From Ruegeria_B marisflavi (GTDB lineage Bacteria; Pseudomonadota; Alphaproteobacteria; Rhodobacterales; Rhodobacteraceae), in NCBI RefSeq assembly GCF_025673445.1, contig NZ_JAOVQN010000003.1, positions 1-64,000 of the forward strand: DNA of 64,000 nt. Reading direction: 5' to 3'. Made by a program: the position numbers and the translations under genes. Below, piece after piece: positions 43,517 through 52,210 of this stretch. The notes below the pieces were generated by a model, which searched no databases, was not told the DNA's origin, and was given only the letters and a program-made list of their open reading frames with translations. Positions within the stretch are counted from its first letter, which is position 1. Each line of letters starts with the position of its first letter.

Positions 43517-43819
43517 CTACTTACGGTTTCCGGCGGCAACCCGTTCCTTCATCAGGTGTGAAGGGCGGAAAGTCAGCACTCGGCGGGGCTGGATCGGAAC
43601 CTCCTCGCCAGTTTTTGGATTGCGTCCAACGCGTGCCGTTTTTTCCCGCACGCTGAACGTTCCGAAGGAAGATATCTTCACCTGTTCGCCGCGCACAAGC
43701 GCGTCCGACATATGGTTCAGCATGCTCTCGACCAGTTGTGCGCTTTCATTGCGTGAAAGACCAACTTCGCGAAAAACCGCTTCGCTCAAATCCATTCGTG
43801 TCAGAGTTTTGTCACTCAT
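43517..43819 (-). CDS. ihfA: Integration host factor subunit alpha
   Basis: A 100-residue DNA-bending protein with the HU/IHF fold: MDLSEAVFREVGLSRNESA, VKISSFGTFSVREKTARVGRNPKTGEEVPI and the beta-arm region RRVLTFRPS. The ATG at 43819 gives the family-standard length. The gene lies between fabH and the MerR gene. Confidence 0.94.
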   Translation of the reverse strand: MSDKTLTRMDLSEAVFREVGLSRNESAQLVESMLNHMSDALVRGEQVKISSFGTFSVREKTARVGRNPKTGEEVPIQPRRVLTFRPSHLMKERVAAGNRK

Positions 43820-43904
43820 TGGGACCCCCGTGCTGTTTTGTGAGCATAGGGTGAGGGCAAAATCCCTGTCAATATCAATGAATTGCAAAGCGCAGGTTAG
43901 GCCG

Positions 43905-44876
43905 TTACCAGCGCAGTACTACGGCACCCCAAGCAAGACCGCCGCCGATTGCCTCGGTCACGATCAGATCACCCCTTTGGATCTGGCCGCGTTGCTTGCC
44001 CACCGACAGGGCCAGAGGGATGGAAGCGGCCGAAGTGTTGCCGTGATCCTGAACCGTGACCACCACCTTCTCCATCGGTAGCCCCATTTTTCTTGCTGTG
44101 CCCTGGATGATGCGAATATTGGCCTGATGCGGGACGATCCAGTCCACATCGGCAGTGTGCAGACCTGCCTTTTCCAATGCAGATTCGGCGGTTTGGGCTA
44201 GTTTTTCAACAGCGTGGCGGAACACCTGGTTGCCTTGCATGCGCAGGAAACCCGTTGTTTGCGTCGACACACCACCATCGACATAAAGCAGATCTCGATA
44301 GCGCCCGTCCGAGTTCAGGTCGACGGCAAGGATGCCACGGTCCTCCGGGGTGCCCGCCGACTCTTCGGCCTCCAGAACCAGCGCTCCCGCGCCGTCGCCG
44401 AACAGAACGCATGTCGAACGGTCCGTCCAGTCCATGATCCGGCTAAAGGTTTCGGCTCCTATCACCAGCACCCGTTTTGCCTGGCCCGATACGATCAGAG
44501 CATTTGCATTGCTTAGCGCATAGACAAAACCGGCACAGACGGCCTGTACGTCGAACGCGTAACCGCTGGTCATCCCAAGGCGGGCCTGCACCATGGTCGC
44601 GGCAGATGGAAAGGTCAGATCCGCGGTCGATGTCGCCAGCACAATGGCATCAATTTGATCTGCTCGCAGGCCTGCATCATCCAGAGCAGCCTGGGCGGCC
44701 TTTGTGGCCAGGTCCGATGTGGTTTCGCCCTCGGCCGCGAAATGCCGTCTTTCGATGCCCGAGCGGCTCCGAATCCAATCGTCCGTCGTATCCAAGGTCT
44801 TTTCAAACTCGGAGTTGGGAACGATACGGGCGGGAAGATAGTGCCCAACTCCTTTTACGACTGCTCGGCCTGTCAT
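43905..44876 (-). CDS. fabH: Beta-ketoacyl-ACP synthase III (FabH)
   Basis: A 323-residue enzyme that condenses acetyl-CoA with malonyl-ACP to start fatty-acid synthesis. The catalytic Cys114 is in QAVCAGFVYA, His in DWIVPHQANIRII (about residue 249), and Asn in DHGNTSAASIPLAL (about 279). The ATG at 44876 begins MTGRAVVKGVGHYLPARIV and lies 4 nt after the plsX stop. Confidence 0.96.
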   Translation of the reverse strand: MTGRAVVKGVGHYLPARIVPNSEFEKTLDTTDDWIRSRSGIERRHFAAEGETTSDLATKAAQAALDDAGLRADQIDAIVLATSTADLTFPSAATMVQARLGMTSGYAFDVQAVCAGFVYALSNANALIVSGQAKRVLVIGAETFSRIMDWTDRSTCVLFGDGAGALVLEAEESAGTPEDRGILAVDLNSDGRYRDLLYVDGGVSTQTTGFLRMQGNQVFRHAVEKLAQTAESALEKAGLHTADVDWIVPHQANIRIIQGTARKMGLPMEKVVVTVQDHGNTSAASIPLALSVGKQRGQIQRGDLIVTEAIGGGLAWGAVVLRW

Positions 44877-44880
44877 CGAA

Positions 44881-45999
44881 TCAGTTGCTTTCTTGTTCTT
44901 TGTTCGCGGCCGCATCTGCGGTCTTGGTGACATCCTGCGTCAGTTCCGCGACAGAGGCAACGCGGGCGGCGAGTCTTTCCGCAAAACCAGATCGCGCCAG
45001 CGTGAAGGCGAGTTTGATCGCGGCAGAAACCCCGGTGGCATCAGCGCTGCCGTGCGATTTGATCACGGTGCCGTTCAGCCCCAGGAACACGCCGCCATTG
45101 ACCTGGCGCGGGTCGATGCGCTTGCTGAGCCGCCGAAGCGATGTGACGGCCAGCAGAGAGGCCAGACGCGACAGTGGCGAATACTGGAACGCTTCGCGCA
45201 GCAGAGAGGCGATCATGCGCGCGGTGCCTTCGCCCGTCTTGATCGCGACATTGCCGGTGAACCCATCCGTCACGATCACATCGCAGCGGGTGCCTGGAAT
45301 ATCGCTGCCTTCGACAAAGCCAACGAATTCGAAGTTCGCAGGCTCTGCGTATTGCGCAATCAGTGCCTGTGCCTCTTTCAACTCAGCGCGACCCTTGTGC
45401 TCTTCTGTACCGACGTTCAGCAGGCCGACACGCGGGCGCGACAGGTGCATGCCGTTGCGGGCGTAAGAGGCCCCCATCAACGCATATTGCAGCAGGTCGG
45501 GAGCGTCGGCGCGAATGTCGGCGCCTGCGTCCAACAGGACGTTGAACCCCTGAGGGTTGCGCGAGGGGAACAGAATTGCGATCGCCGGGCGGGTCACTCC
45601 CGGCAACCGTCGCAGCCGGAGCATGCTGAGAGCCATCAGAGCGCCGGTATTACCGCAACTTACCGCACCTGTGGCTTCGCCCGTACGCACCGATTCGAGT
45701 GTCGACCACATCGACGTGTTTTTGCCGTTGCGGACAACTTGGCTCGGCTTGTCTTCCATCGTAACGATGTCCGGACAATCACGAAAAACGACGCGCCCGT
45801 CCAGGACACGTCGTTTCGCCACCAAGTCGCGCAGCGTTTCTTCGGGGCCGTGCAAGATGAACCCCAGTTCGGGGTTCTTCTCTGCCGAGTTTGCAATCCC
45901 TGCCACCACGACCGAAGGACCCGCGTCCCCGCCCATAGCGTCAACCGAGATGATGATCTTTCCGGTCGCTGTGCCGGTCTGATCGGGCTGAGCTGTCAT
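44881..45999 (-). CDS. plsX: Phosphate acyltransferase PlsX
   Basis: A 372-residue enzyme that converts acyl-ACP to acyl phosphate for phospholipid synthesis. It contains IISVDAMGGDAGPSVVV, NTGALMALSMLRL and DGFTGNVAIKTGEGTARM. It sits in the conserved rpmF-plsX-fabH order, linking fatty-acid start and phospholipid supply. Confidence 0.96.
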   Translation of the reverse strand: MTAQPDQTGTATGKIIISVDAMGGDAGPSVVVAGIANSAEKNPELGFILHGPEETLRDLVAKRRVLDGRVVFRDCPDIVTMEDKPSQVVRNGKNTSMWSTLESVRTGEATGAVSCGNTGALMALSMLRLRRLPGVTRPAIAILFPSRNPQGFNVLLDAGADIRADAPDLLQYALMGASYARNGMHLSRPRVGLLNVGTEEHKGRAELKEAQALIAQYAEPANFEFVGFVEGSDIPGTRCDVIVTDGFTGNVAIKTGEGTARMIASLLREAFQYSPLSRLASLLAVTSLRRLSKRIDPRQVNGGVFLGLNGTVIKSHGSADATGVSAAIKLAFTLARSGFAERLAARVASVAELTQDVTKTADAAANKEQESN

Positions 46000-46023
46000 G
46001 CCGTGGCCTGCTCAGGGTCGCGC

Positions 46024-46230
46024 TCAGGCCGCGTCTTCGTCCAGCTCGATCTCGTCGGCCTTGGCAACGACTTCGCGGTCGTCATAGTGGCCGCAGGCGC
46101 CGCACACATGGTGGGGGCGCTTCAGCTCGCCGCAGTTCGGGCATTCATTCGGGTTGGCAGCAACCAGGGCGTCATGTGCACGGCGCATATTGCGACGCGA
46201 TTTGGATACTTTGTTCTGTTGGACAGCCAT
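46024..46230 (-). CDS. rpmF: 50S ribosomal protein L32
   Basis: A 68-residue ribosomal protein starting MAVQQNKVSKSRRNMRRAHD, with zinc-ribbon cysteines 30/33 (CPNC) and 43/46 (CGAC). It is followed by an acidic tail. It lies between yceD and plsX as usual. Confidence 0.96.
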   Translation of the reverse strand: MAVQQNKVSKSRRNMRRAHDALVAANPNECPNCGELKRPHHVCGACGHYDDREVVAKADEIELDEDAA

Positions 46231-46438
46231 GGTCTCAACCTTTGTCTTAACTGAGGGCCTCGGTCAAAGCCGCGGGCCGGTTTCATTCTTCGTTTCCTAG
46301 AAGGTGTGACGAGCGTTTAGGCTGCTGCCCACGCGTTGTCCAACCCTAAATCCGATTGAGCGCGCGAAAATACTGCGATTCTCGCCACGTTCAAGGGGTT
46401 TTTCTGGCGGCCCCCTATGGCAGGTTTCCGGGCCCTTG
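46231..46438. promoter_or_regulatory. Leader/promoter region of rpmF-plsX-fabH
   Basis: This 208-bp interval between the yceD stop and the rpmF start has no open frame of note. Because yceD lies upstream on the same strand, it may hold an internal promoter for the rpmF-plsX-fabH-ihfA unit. I identify no clear -35/-10 pair. Confidence 0.35.
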
Positions 46439-46975
46439 TCATGAGTCTTTTTTCAGGCTGTCCCGCAACGCCGCCAAACCTGCAAAGGGGCGCGTTTCCT
46501 CGTCGGTCATTGCCTTTTTCCCGGGCTCTGCGAATATCGCTTCGCCCAGCTCGACACCTTTCTTGCGAGGATAGACAGGCAGTGCCAGCGCCAAGGCCTC
46601 GGCCATGACAGTCCCCAGATCTATCACTGAATCCAGCGGTTCCGACTCGTCGTCCTCGGGCATTTCGGCTTCTTCTTCGTCCGGATCCAACCAGTCGGCA
46701 AGAAACAGCCGGCGCACCTCGGTGTCGATGCGGGTTGTTACCGGCTCCAGTGTCACGACGCAGGGCTGCACGACGGTTGCGCCCAGCATCCCGGTCAGCA
46801 GCCAGTCACGCTTGCCTTCGGCCTGCACTTGGCCCGTAAAGGATAGCTTCCTCAGCCCGTCGAGGCCAAGCTCGCGCGCAATGTCGCCGAGTTTGGTCGA
46901 ATCCGGCCTGATCGAAAAGGGTGTGGCCCTGTTTTGCGGCAGATCCGAGACCCGCAGCACGGTTTCGTCAGTCAT
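46439..46975 (-). CDS. yceD: DUF177/YceD-family protein
   Basis: A 178-residue protein of the DUF177 family, which in other bacteria affects 23S rRNA accumulation. Features are LSFTGQVQAEGKRDWLLTGML, QPCVVTLEPVTTRIDTEVRRLFL with the conserved Cys, and an acidic stretch WLDPDEEEAEMPEDDESEPLD. It is positioned immediately before rpmF, the classical context. Confidence 0.87.
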   Translation of the reverse strand: MTDETVLRVSDLPQNRATPFSIRPDSTKLGDIARELGLDGLRKLSFTGQVQAEGKRDWLLTGMLGATVVQPCVVTLEPVTTRIDTEVRRLFLADWLDPDEEEAEMPEDDESEPLDSVIDLGTVMAEALALALPVYPRKKGVELGEAIFAEPGKKAMTDEETRPFAGLAALRDSLKKDS

Positions 46976-47059
46976 CGAGTGGCTTTCGTCTGTTGAACCG
47001 AAGCAAAGGTTTCTGTAATCGGGATAAAAGGCGCGCAAGGCCAAGGCAAGGGGGCAGGA

Positions 47060-47527
47060 ATGTCAAAGACCGCAGGGCTGATAAAACCGGTGTTCCGTAT
47101 CCTGGCGATCGGTCTCACCGTCGGCGTTGTGACCGCCTGCACCGCCATCTACCGAAATCACGGCTATGTTCCAACCGAAGAGGAACTGGCCGCGATCACC
47201 GTGGGCGTGGATAACCGCGACAGTGTACTTGAGGCGGTGGGCGCTCCCAGCTCTTCGGGCCTGCTGAACGAAAGCGGCTATTACTATGTCTCGACCCGCA
47301 TGCGTCACTATGGGGCGCGCGCGCCCGAAGTGGTGTCGCGCCAATTGGTGGCGATCAGCTTTGATCAGCGCGGCGTGGTGCGCAACATCGAGCGCTACGG
47401 GCTGGAAGATGGCCGTGTGATTGCGCTGGATCGTCGGGTCACCAGTTCCAGCATCGAGGACAAAACCTTCCTGCGGCAGCTTCTGGGCAATATCGGCAGC
47501 TTCAACCCGGCCAACGTGATCAACTGA
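47060..47527 (+). CDS. bamE: BamE/SmpA-type outer-membrane assembly lipoprotein
   Basis: A 155-residue lipoprotein with a signal ending TVGVVTAC (Cys27), then IYRNHGYVPTEEELAAITVGVDNRDSVLEAVGAPS, the SmpA/OmlA (BamE) domain. It should anchor to the outer membrane as part of the BAM complex. It is divergent from yceD. Confidence 0.88.
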   Translation: MSKTAGLIKPVFRILAIGLTVGVVTACTAIYRNHGYVPTEEELAAITVGVDNRDSVLEAVGAPSSSGLLNESGYYYVSTRMRHYGARAPEVVSRQLVAISFDQRGVVRNIERYGLEDGRVIALDRRVTSSSIEDKTFLRQLLGNIGSFNPANVIN

Positions 47528-47562
47528 TTGGCGCTGTTCTCTGCGGGCACATCACCGACCCG

Positions 47563-47578
47563 TCACACACTTGTGTGA
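47563..47578. promoter_or_regulatory. Palindromic operator candidate upstream of the aminolipid acyltransferase
   Basis: TCACACA-CT-TGTGTGA is a perfect 7-bp inverted repeat with a 2-nt spacer, 49 bp before the acyltransferase ATG and 36 bp after the bamE stop. No T run follows, so a protein-binding site is more likely than a terminator. The binding regulator is unknown. Confidence 0.5.
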
Positions 47579-47626
47579 TAGGGCAGAGCGCAATAGCTTT
47601 GGTTTGATCTCGCAAAGGACCGGGTC

Positions 47627-48367
47627 ATGAGTGACGCTGTGCTGTTGAGTAAGGGCCGCTATCGCGCACGGCTTGCCGCGTCGTCTGGGGATTTGGTGAG
47701 GGCGCAACAGTTGCGGACCCTGGCCTTTGGCACGCAAGAGCTGGACCAGGACCGCTTCGACACGATCTGCGAACATGTCCTGATCGAGGATTTGAGTGAC
47801 GGCGAGGCGCTGGTCTGTTGCTTTCGCATGCTGACCATGCAGGGCGGACAAGAGATCACCAACAGCTATTCGGCACAGTTCTATGACCTCTCCGCGCTTC
47901 AGGATTTCGCGGGGCCGATGGTGGAGATGGGCCGGTTCTGCCTGCATCCCGATCGCCATGACCCCGATATCCTGCGGGTGGCCTGGGGGGGTATGACGGC
48001 TTTTGTGGATCGCAACGGGATCGAGTTGCTGTTTGGCTGTTCGTCCTTCGCGGGGACAGAGACCGACATGTATCTCGACGCGTTTGCGATGCTGAAGCAC
48101 CGGCATCTCGCGCCCAAGCGTTGGCTGCCCCGGGTCAAGGCCCCTGATGTGTTCCGGTTCGCGGCCCGGCTGCGGCGCAAGCCGGATGCGAAAAAGGCGA
48201 TGCTCAGGATGCCGCCCTTGCTCAGGACCTATCTGATGATGGGGGGCTGGGTCAGCGATCATGCGGTGGTGGACCGACAGATGAACACGCTGCATGTGTT
48301 TACAGGCGTCGAGATCGGCGCGATTCCACCGGCGCGCAAACGGCTTTTGCGGCTGGTCGCGGGTTAG
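47627..48367 (+). CDS. Aminolipid N-acyltransferase (OlsB/GlsB family)
   Basis: A 246-residue GNAT-fold enzyme of the OlsB group that N-acylates an amino acid from acyl-ACP to make lyso-aminolipids. It has ARLAASSGDLVRAQQLRTLAF, MVEMGRFCLHPDRHDPDILR and LLFGCSSFAGTETDMYLDAF, all typical. Ruegeria pomeroyi has two such enzymes, OlsB (ornithine lipid) and GlsB (glutamine lipid). The neighbourhood (ABC-F gene, SDR, tyrS, eno further on) resembles the glsB locus as I recall it, so GlsB is my preferred but unproven reading. Confidence 0.85.
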   Translation: MSDAVLLSKGRYRARLAASSGDLVRAQQLRTLAFGTQELDQDRFDTICEHVLIEDLSDGEALVCCFRMLTMQGGQEITNSYSAQFYDLSALQDFAGPMVEMGRFCLHPDRHDPDILRVAWGGMTAFVDRNGIELLFGCSSFAGTETDMYLDAFAMLKHRHLAPKRWLPRVKAPDVFRFAARLRRKPDAKKAMLRMPPLLRTYLMMGGWVSDHAVVDRQMNTLHVFTGVEIGAIPPARKRLLRLVAG

Positions 48368-48419
48368 GCCGTCTTCAAGGGGCGTTGACGTCCTGCAAGG
48401 CGCGGTTTAGCTGGCGCTC

Positions 48420-50228
48420 ATGGCACGTATTCCTCTGTTGCAGATGACCGGTATCTCGCTGACCTTTGGCGGAGATCCGATTTTTTCCGGGCTCGACCTT
48501 GTGGTTCAGCCCGGTGACCGCGTCGCGCTTGTCGGGCGCAACGGGTCGGGCAAATCAACCTTGATGAAGGTGATGGCCGGCCTGGTCGAGCCGGACGCCG
48601 GAGAGATCGTGATACCTCCTGGAAAGTCAGTGGGTTACATGGAACAGGACCCGACGATGACCGGGTATGCGACGCTTGGCGACTATGCCTCCAGCGGGCT
48701 GGAACCGGGAGAACTTTACAGGGTCGAACGCGCCGGAGAAGGCCTCAAATTCGATCCGGCCCGCGCGGTCGACACCGCCTCGGGCGGCGAGCGGCGGCGC
48801 GCGGCGCTGGCCAAGCTTATGGCCGAGGCGCCCGATCTGATGCTGTTGGACGAGCCAACCAACCACTTGGATATCGAGGCGATCGGCTGGCTGGAGCGGG
48901 AGTTGTCGGCGACCCGCGCGGGATATGTCTTGATCTCGCACGACCGGGCATTCTTGCGGGCACTGACGCGTGCAACCCTTTGGATTGACAGGGGAATGGT
49001 TCGTCGGCAGGAGCGTGGTTTCGAGGATTTCGAGTCCTGGCGCGACAAGGTCTGGGAGGACGAGGATTCCGCCCGCCACAAGCTGGACCGGTTGATCAAG
49101 TCCGAGGGCCGCTGGGCGGTCGAGGGAATCAGTGCTCGACGCAAGCGCAACCAGGGCCGTGTTCGCGCGCTACAGGCGCTGCGCGCCGAACGCGCGGCCC
49201 AGGTCAAGCGCCAGGGAACGGCGGCCATGTCATTGGAATCCGGTCCAAAATCCGGGCGCAAGGTGATCGAGGCCAAGGGGCTGAGCAAGTCCTATGACGG
49301 CAAGACCATCGTCAGGGGGTTGGACCTGACCGTGCTGCGAGGCGACCGGGTCGCTTTTGTGGGGCCGAACGGTGTGGGCAAGACCACGGTGCTCAAGATG
49401 TTGTTGCGGCAGGTCGAACCGGACGCAGGTGTTGTGCAGTTGGGCACAAATCTGGAGGTTGCGGTCTTTGACCAGACGCGGGCGCAGCTCGACCCCGAGA
49501 TGACACTGTGGGACAGCCTGACGGGGGATCCGGAAATGCGGGTCTCGGGCAAGGCGGATCAGGTGATGGTGCGGGGCGAGCCACGGCATGTGGTGGCCTA
49601 TCTCAAGGATTTCCTGTTCGATGAGCGGCAGGCAAGAGCGGCTGTTAAGTCCTTGTCTGGTGGAGAAAAAGCGCGGTTGCTGCTGGCCCGGTTGATGGCG
49701 CGGCCGTCGAACCTTCTGGTGCTGGACGAACCGACTAACGATCTGGATGTGGAGACACTGGACCTGCTTCAGGAAATCCTTGACGACTATGACGGCACCG
49801 TTCTGCTGGTCAGCCACGACCGCGATTTCCTGGACCGGGTCGCCACCACCACAGTGGCGATGGAGGGGGATGGCAAGGCCGTGGTCTATGCCGGCGGCTG
49901 GTCGGATTATCGCGCGCAACGTCCTGAACAGATTTCAGAAAACATAGATAAACCAAAGGTATCCGCGCAAAAGGTGAAGTCGGAAACCAAGCCGAAACCG
50001 GGGCTGACCTTCTCGGAGAAACACCGGCTGGAGGCCCTGCCGGGCGAGATCGCGCGGCTGGAGGCGGAGATTGGCAAGCTGAACGAGCTGATGTCGGATC
50101 CCGAGCTCTACAGTCGCGAGCCGGTCAAGTTCCAGAAGGCGACCGAGGCCCTGGTGCAGCGGCAGGACAAGCTGTCGGCGGCCGAGGAGGAATGGCTGGT
50201 ATTGGCCGAGAAGGCCGAGGCCGAATAG
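48420..50228 (+). CDS. ABC-F family ATPase (Uup-like)
   Basis: A 602-residue soluble protein with two ABC domains. Walker A motifs are GRNGSGKST at 39-47 and GPNGVGKTT near 316-324, signatures ASGGERRRAALA and LSGGEKARLLLA, and Walker B LLDEPTNHLD/VLDEPTNDLD. A lysine-rich linker and C-terminal coiled coil (residues about 535-602) match the Uup type, which acts on ribosomes or DNA. No membrane domain is present. A hairpin flanked by direct repeats follows. Confidence 0.9.
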   Translation: MARIPLLQMTGISLTFGGDPIFSGLDLVVQPGDRVALVGRNGSGKSTLMKVMAGLVEPDAGEIVIPPGKSVGYMEQDPTMTGYATLGDYASSGLEPGELYRVERAGEGLKFDPARAVDTASGGERRRAALAKLMAEAPDLMLLDEPTNHLDIEAIGWLERELSATRAGYVLISHDRAFLRALTRATLWIDRGMVRRQERGFEDFESWRDKVWEDEDSARHKLDRLIKSEGRWAVEGISARRKRNQGRVRALQALRAERAAQVKRQGTAAMSLESGPKSGRKVIEAKGLSKSYDGKTIVRGLDLTVLRGDRVAFVGPNGVGKTTVLKMLLRQVEPDAGVVQLGTNLEVAVFDQTRAQLDPEMTLWDSLTGDPEMRVSGKADQVMVRGEPRHVVAYLKDFLFDERQARAAVKSLSGGEKARLLLARLMARPSNLLVLDEPTNDLDVETLDLLQEILDDYDGTVLLVSHDRDFLDRVATTTVAMEGDGKAVVYAGGWSDYRAQRPEQISENIDKPKVSAQKVKSETKPKPGLTFSEKHRLEALPGEIARLEAEIGKLNELMSDPELYSREPVKFQKATEALVQRQDKLSAAEEEWLVLAEKAEAE

Positions 50229-50236
50229 GCGCGAAT

Positions 50237-50282
50237 TGACCGTTTTGTACCGGCCCCAAGGCCGGTACTGACCGTTTTGTAC
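50237..50282. repeat. Direct repeats flanking a hairpin
   Basis: TGACCGTTTTGTAC occurs at 50237-50250 and again at 50269-50282. Between and partly overlapping the first copy is the perfect 9-bp hairpin GTACCGGCC-CCAA-GGCCGGTAC (50247-50268). It lies between the convergent ABC-F and SDR genes and could terminate both transcripts. Confidence 0.7.
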
Positions 50283-50300
50283 AAGACCGGACAGGCCGGT

Positions 50301-51056
50301 TTAGCGCATCCGCAGCGCGCCGTCGAGGCGGATGACCTCGCCGTTGAGGTAGCCCATCTGCACGATGAAGCCGGCCATGCGGCCGAACTCTTCAGGGCGG
50401 CCCAGACGGGCGGGACAGGTGACCTCGGCGGCCAGCGAATCCTGCGCCTCTTGCGGCAGGCCGAGCAGCATGGGCGTCAGGAAGATGCCGGGCGCAATCG
50501 CCATGACGCGGATGTTGTCGCGCGCCAGATCGCGGGCCATCGGCAGGGTCATGCCGACGATGCCGCCCTTGGAAGACGAGTAGGAGACCTGGCCCTTTTG
50601 CCCGTCGAAGGCGGCGATGGAGGCGGTGTTGATGATCACGCCGCGCTCGCCGTCGGCATCGGGCTCGTTCTGGGCCATCTCGGCGGCGGCCAGGCGGGCG
50701 ACGTTGAAGCTTCCCAGCAAGTTGACGTCGATCGTCATCTCGAAGGTCTTGAGCGGCAGCGGGCCGTCCTTGCCCAGTGTCTTGCCGACGGTGCCGATAC
50801 CGGCGCAGTTCACCGCGGCGGTGATCTTGCCCATCTTGGCCTTGGCATGGGCGATGGCGGCGGCGACCGAGTCTTCGCTGGTCACGTCGGTCTGGGCAAA
50901 ATACCCGCCGATCTCGGCGGCGACCTTTTCACCGCGTTCGGCATCTCGGTCGAGGATAGTCACCTGCGCGCCATTGGCGGCGAAATAGCGGGCGGTCGCC
51001 TCGCCCAGGCCGGAAGCGCCGCCGGTGATCACGGCTGCTGTGGTGTCGAGTTGCAT
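50301..51056 (-). CDS. Short-chain dehydrogenase/reductase (HSD10-like)
   Basis: A 251-residue SDR with the NAD motif TGGASGLGEATARYF at 11-25, NCAGIG, catalytic Ser in INTASIAAFDG and YSSSKGG (Tyr/Lys), and a C-terminal GEVIRLDGALRM. The sequence resembles 3-hydroxyacyl-CoA dehydrogenase type 2. A role in fatty-acid oxidation is likely but unproven. Confidence 0.88.
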   Translation of the reverse strand: MQLDTTAAVITGGASGLGEATARYFAANGAQVTILDRDAERGEKVAAEIGGYFAQTDVTSEDSVAAAIAHAKAKMGKITAAVNCAGIGTVGKTLGKDGPLPLKTFEMTIDVNLLGSFNVARLAAAEMAQNEPDADGERGVIINTASIAAFDGQKGQVSYSSSKGGIVGMTLPMARDLARDNIRVMAIAPGIFLTPMLLGLPQEAQDSLAAEVTCPARLGRPEEFGRMAGFIVQMGYLNGEVIRLDGALRMR

Positions 51057-51083
51057 GGGCCTCTCCCTGATATGAACATATGT

Positions 51084-51986
51084 TCAATAATCCGGGGCGG
51101 GGGCGTCTGTCCAGCTTTGAAACATGCGCGCGCGGTCGAGCCGGGCCAGCGGACGCAACGTTTTACCGATAGGCGGCCACCAGGCCCAGGTGCCGCCGAG
51201 GGGGCGGGCGCGGGCGCCGGTGCCCAGCTTGAACCGGGTCAGGCCGGGGGTCTGCTCGGTCTCCACCGGGCCGAGGTCGAGCCGGGTTACGCCGCGTTCG
51301 GCAAGCCATGTCATCGCATGCCACATCAGCAGGGTCTGGGCGCTGGAGGCGCGGCCCGCCGGAGTGCTGTGACCGATGTGATAGCTGGCGGCTGTACCAT
51401 GGCGCAGCATCAGCAGGCCCGCGATGGGGGTGCCGCCCTGGCGGGCGGTCAAGAGTTGGGCCGCGCCGGGATTGGCGCGGGCATAGGCCAGTGTCAGGGC
51501 CGTGGGCCAGTTGCGATAGCCACGCGCGCGCTGTTGCGCGGCCTCTGCGGTGAGCAGCCAGTGGGCGGTATCCTGCGACAGCGGGCCTTGGGTCACGTGC
51601 AGGCCCTGGCTGCGCGCGTGACGCAGGCGGTTGCGCCATTTCTGGTGCAACCCGGCCATCAGGTCGCCGGTCAGGTCCAGTTCGGCGACATGGGCGGGGG
51701 TGATCAGCGGTACCGCCCCCATCCGGGCGAGGCCCGGGCAGGGTGCGTCCGGGTTCATCAGGATCAGGCTGCGGCGCAGCCCGGCGCGGGCGAGCAGGCC
51801 GGGCAGGGTCTGTGGATCGAGGCGGGCGCGGCTGAGCAAAGCAATGGGTAACCAGCCAATGCGCCGTGTCAGCACCAGTGTTCCGTCGTCCAGTTGCGCC
51901 GCCTGCTGGCCGCAAAGCGCCAGTGTGGCGGCGAATTCGGCGCTTTGCTGCAAGGGGGGCGAAGCGAGGGCGATGGTGTCGAACAT
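51084..51986 (-). CDS. GNAT-fold acyltransferase (FemAB/BioF2-like)
   Basis: A 300-residue protein with LHQKWRNRLRHARSQGLHV, a GNAT-like segment AQLLTARQGGTPIAGLLMLRHGTAASYHIGHST and a C-terminal TRLDLGPVETEQTPGLTRFKLG. These resemble FemAB/BioF2-type N-acyltransferases. The substrate is unknown. It lies 28 nt upstream of the SDR gene on the same strand. Confidence 0.75.
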   Translation of the reverse strand: MFDTIALASPPLQQSAEFAATLALCGQQAAQLDDGTLVLTRRIGWLPIALLSRARLDPQTLPGLLARAGLRRSLILMNPDAPCPGLARMGAVPLITPAHVAELDLTGDLMAGLHQKWRNRLRHARSQGLHVTQGPLSQDTAHWLLTAEAAQQRARGYRNWPTALTLAYARANPGAAQLLTARQGGTPIAGLLMLRHGTAASYHIGHSTPAGRASSAQTLLMWHAMTWLAERGVTRLDLGPVETEQTPGLTRFKLGTGARARPLGGTWAWWPPIGKTLRPLARLDRARMFQSWTDAPAPDY

Positions 51987-52135
51987 GGCATCATTAACCG
52001 GTTCGAAACCTAAGACCGGGTTAATGCATGTATGAAACCGGTTCTTGGTCAGAGGATCGCCGCCCTGCTGGCGGCGATCCTGTCGGCTGTGCTGCTACTG
52101 GGGGTTATGGCCCTGTTCTGAGCCCTTTGGGTGCA

Positions 52136-52198
52136 AGGGGGCGCTGCCCCCTCGGCCCTGACGGGCCTCACCCCCGGAGTATTTGGGGCGAAATGAAG
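52136..52198. repeat. GC-rich REP-like intergenic element, copy 2
   Basis: AGGGGGC-GCTG-CCCCCT hairpin, then GGCCCTGACGGGCC stem, then CCCCCGGAGTATTTGGGGCG and AAATGAAG. It lies just past the 3' end of tyrS (minus strand). Confidence 0.7.
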
Positions 52199-52210
52199 GG
52201 GCGGCTGATT

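Noticed and set aside
52032..52121. 29-residue hydrophobic open frame starting MKPVLGQRIAALLAAIL
   Set aside because: It looks like a membrane helix but has no ribosome binding site and no supporting context; too short to claim.
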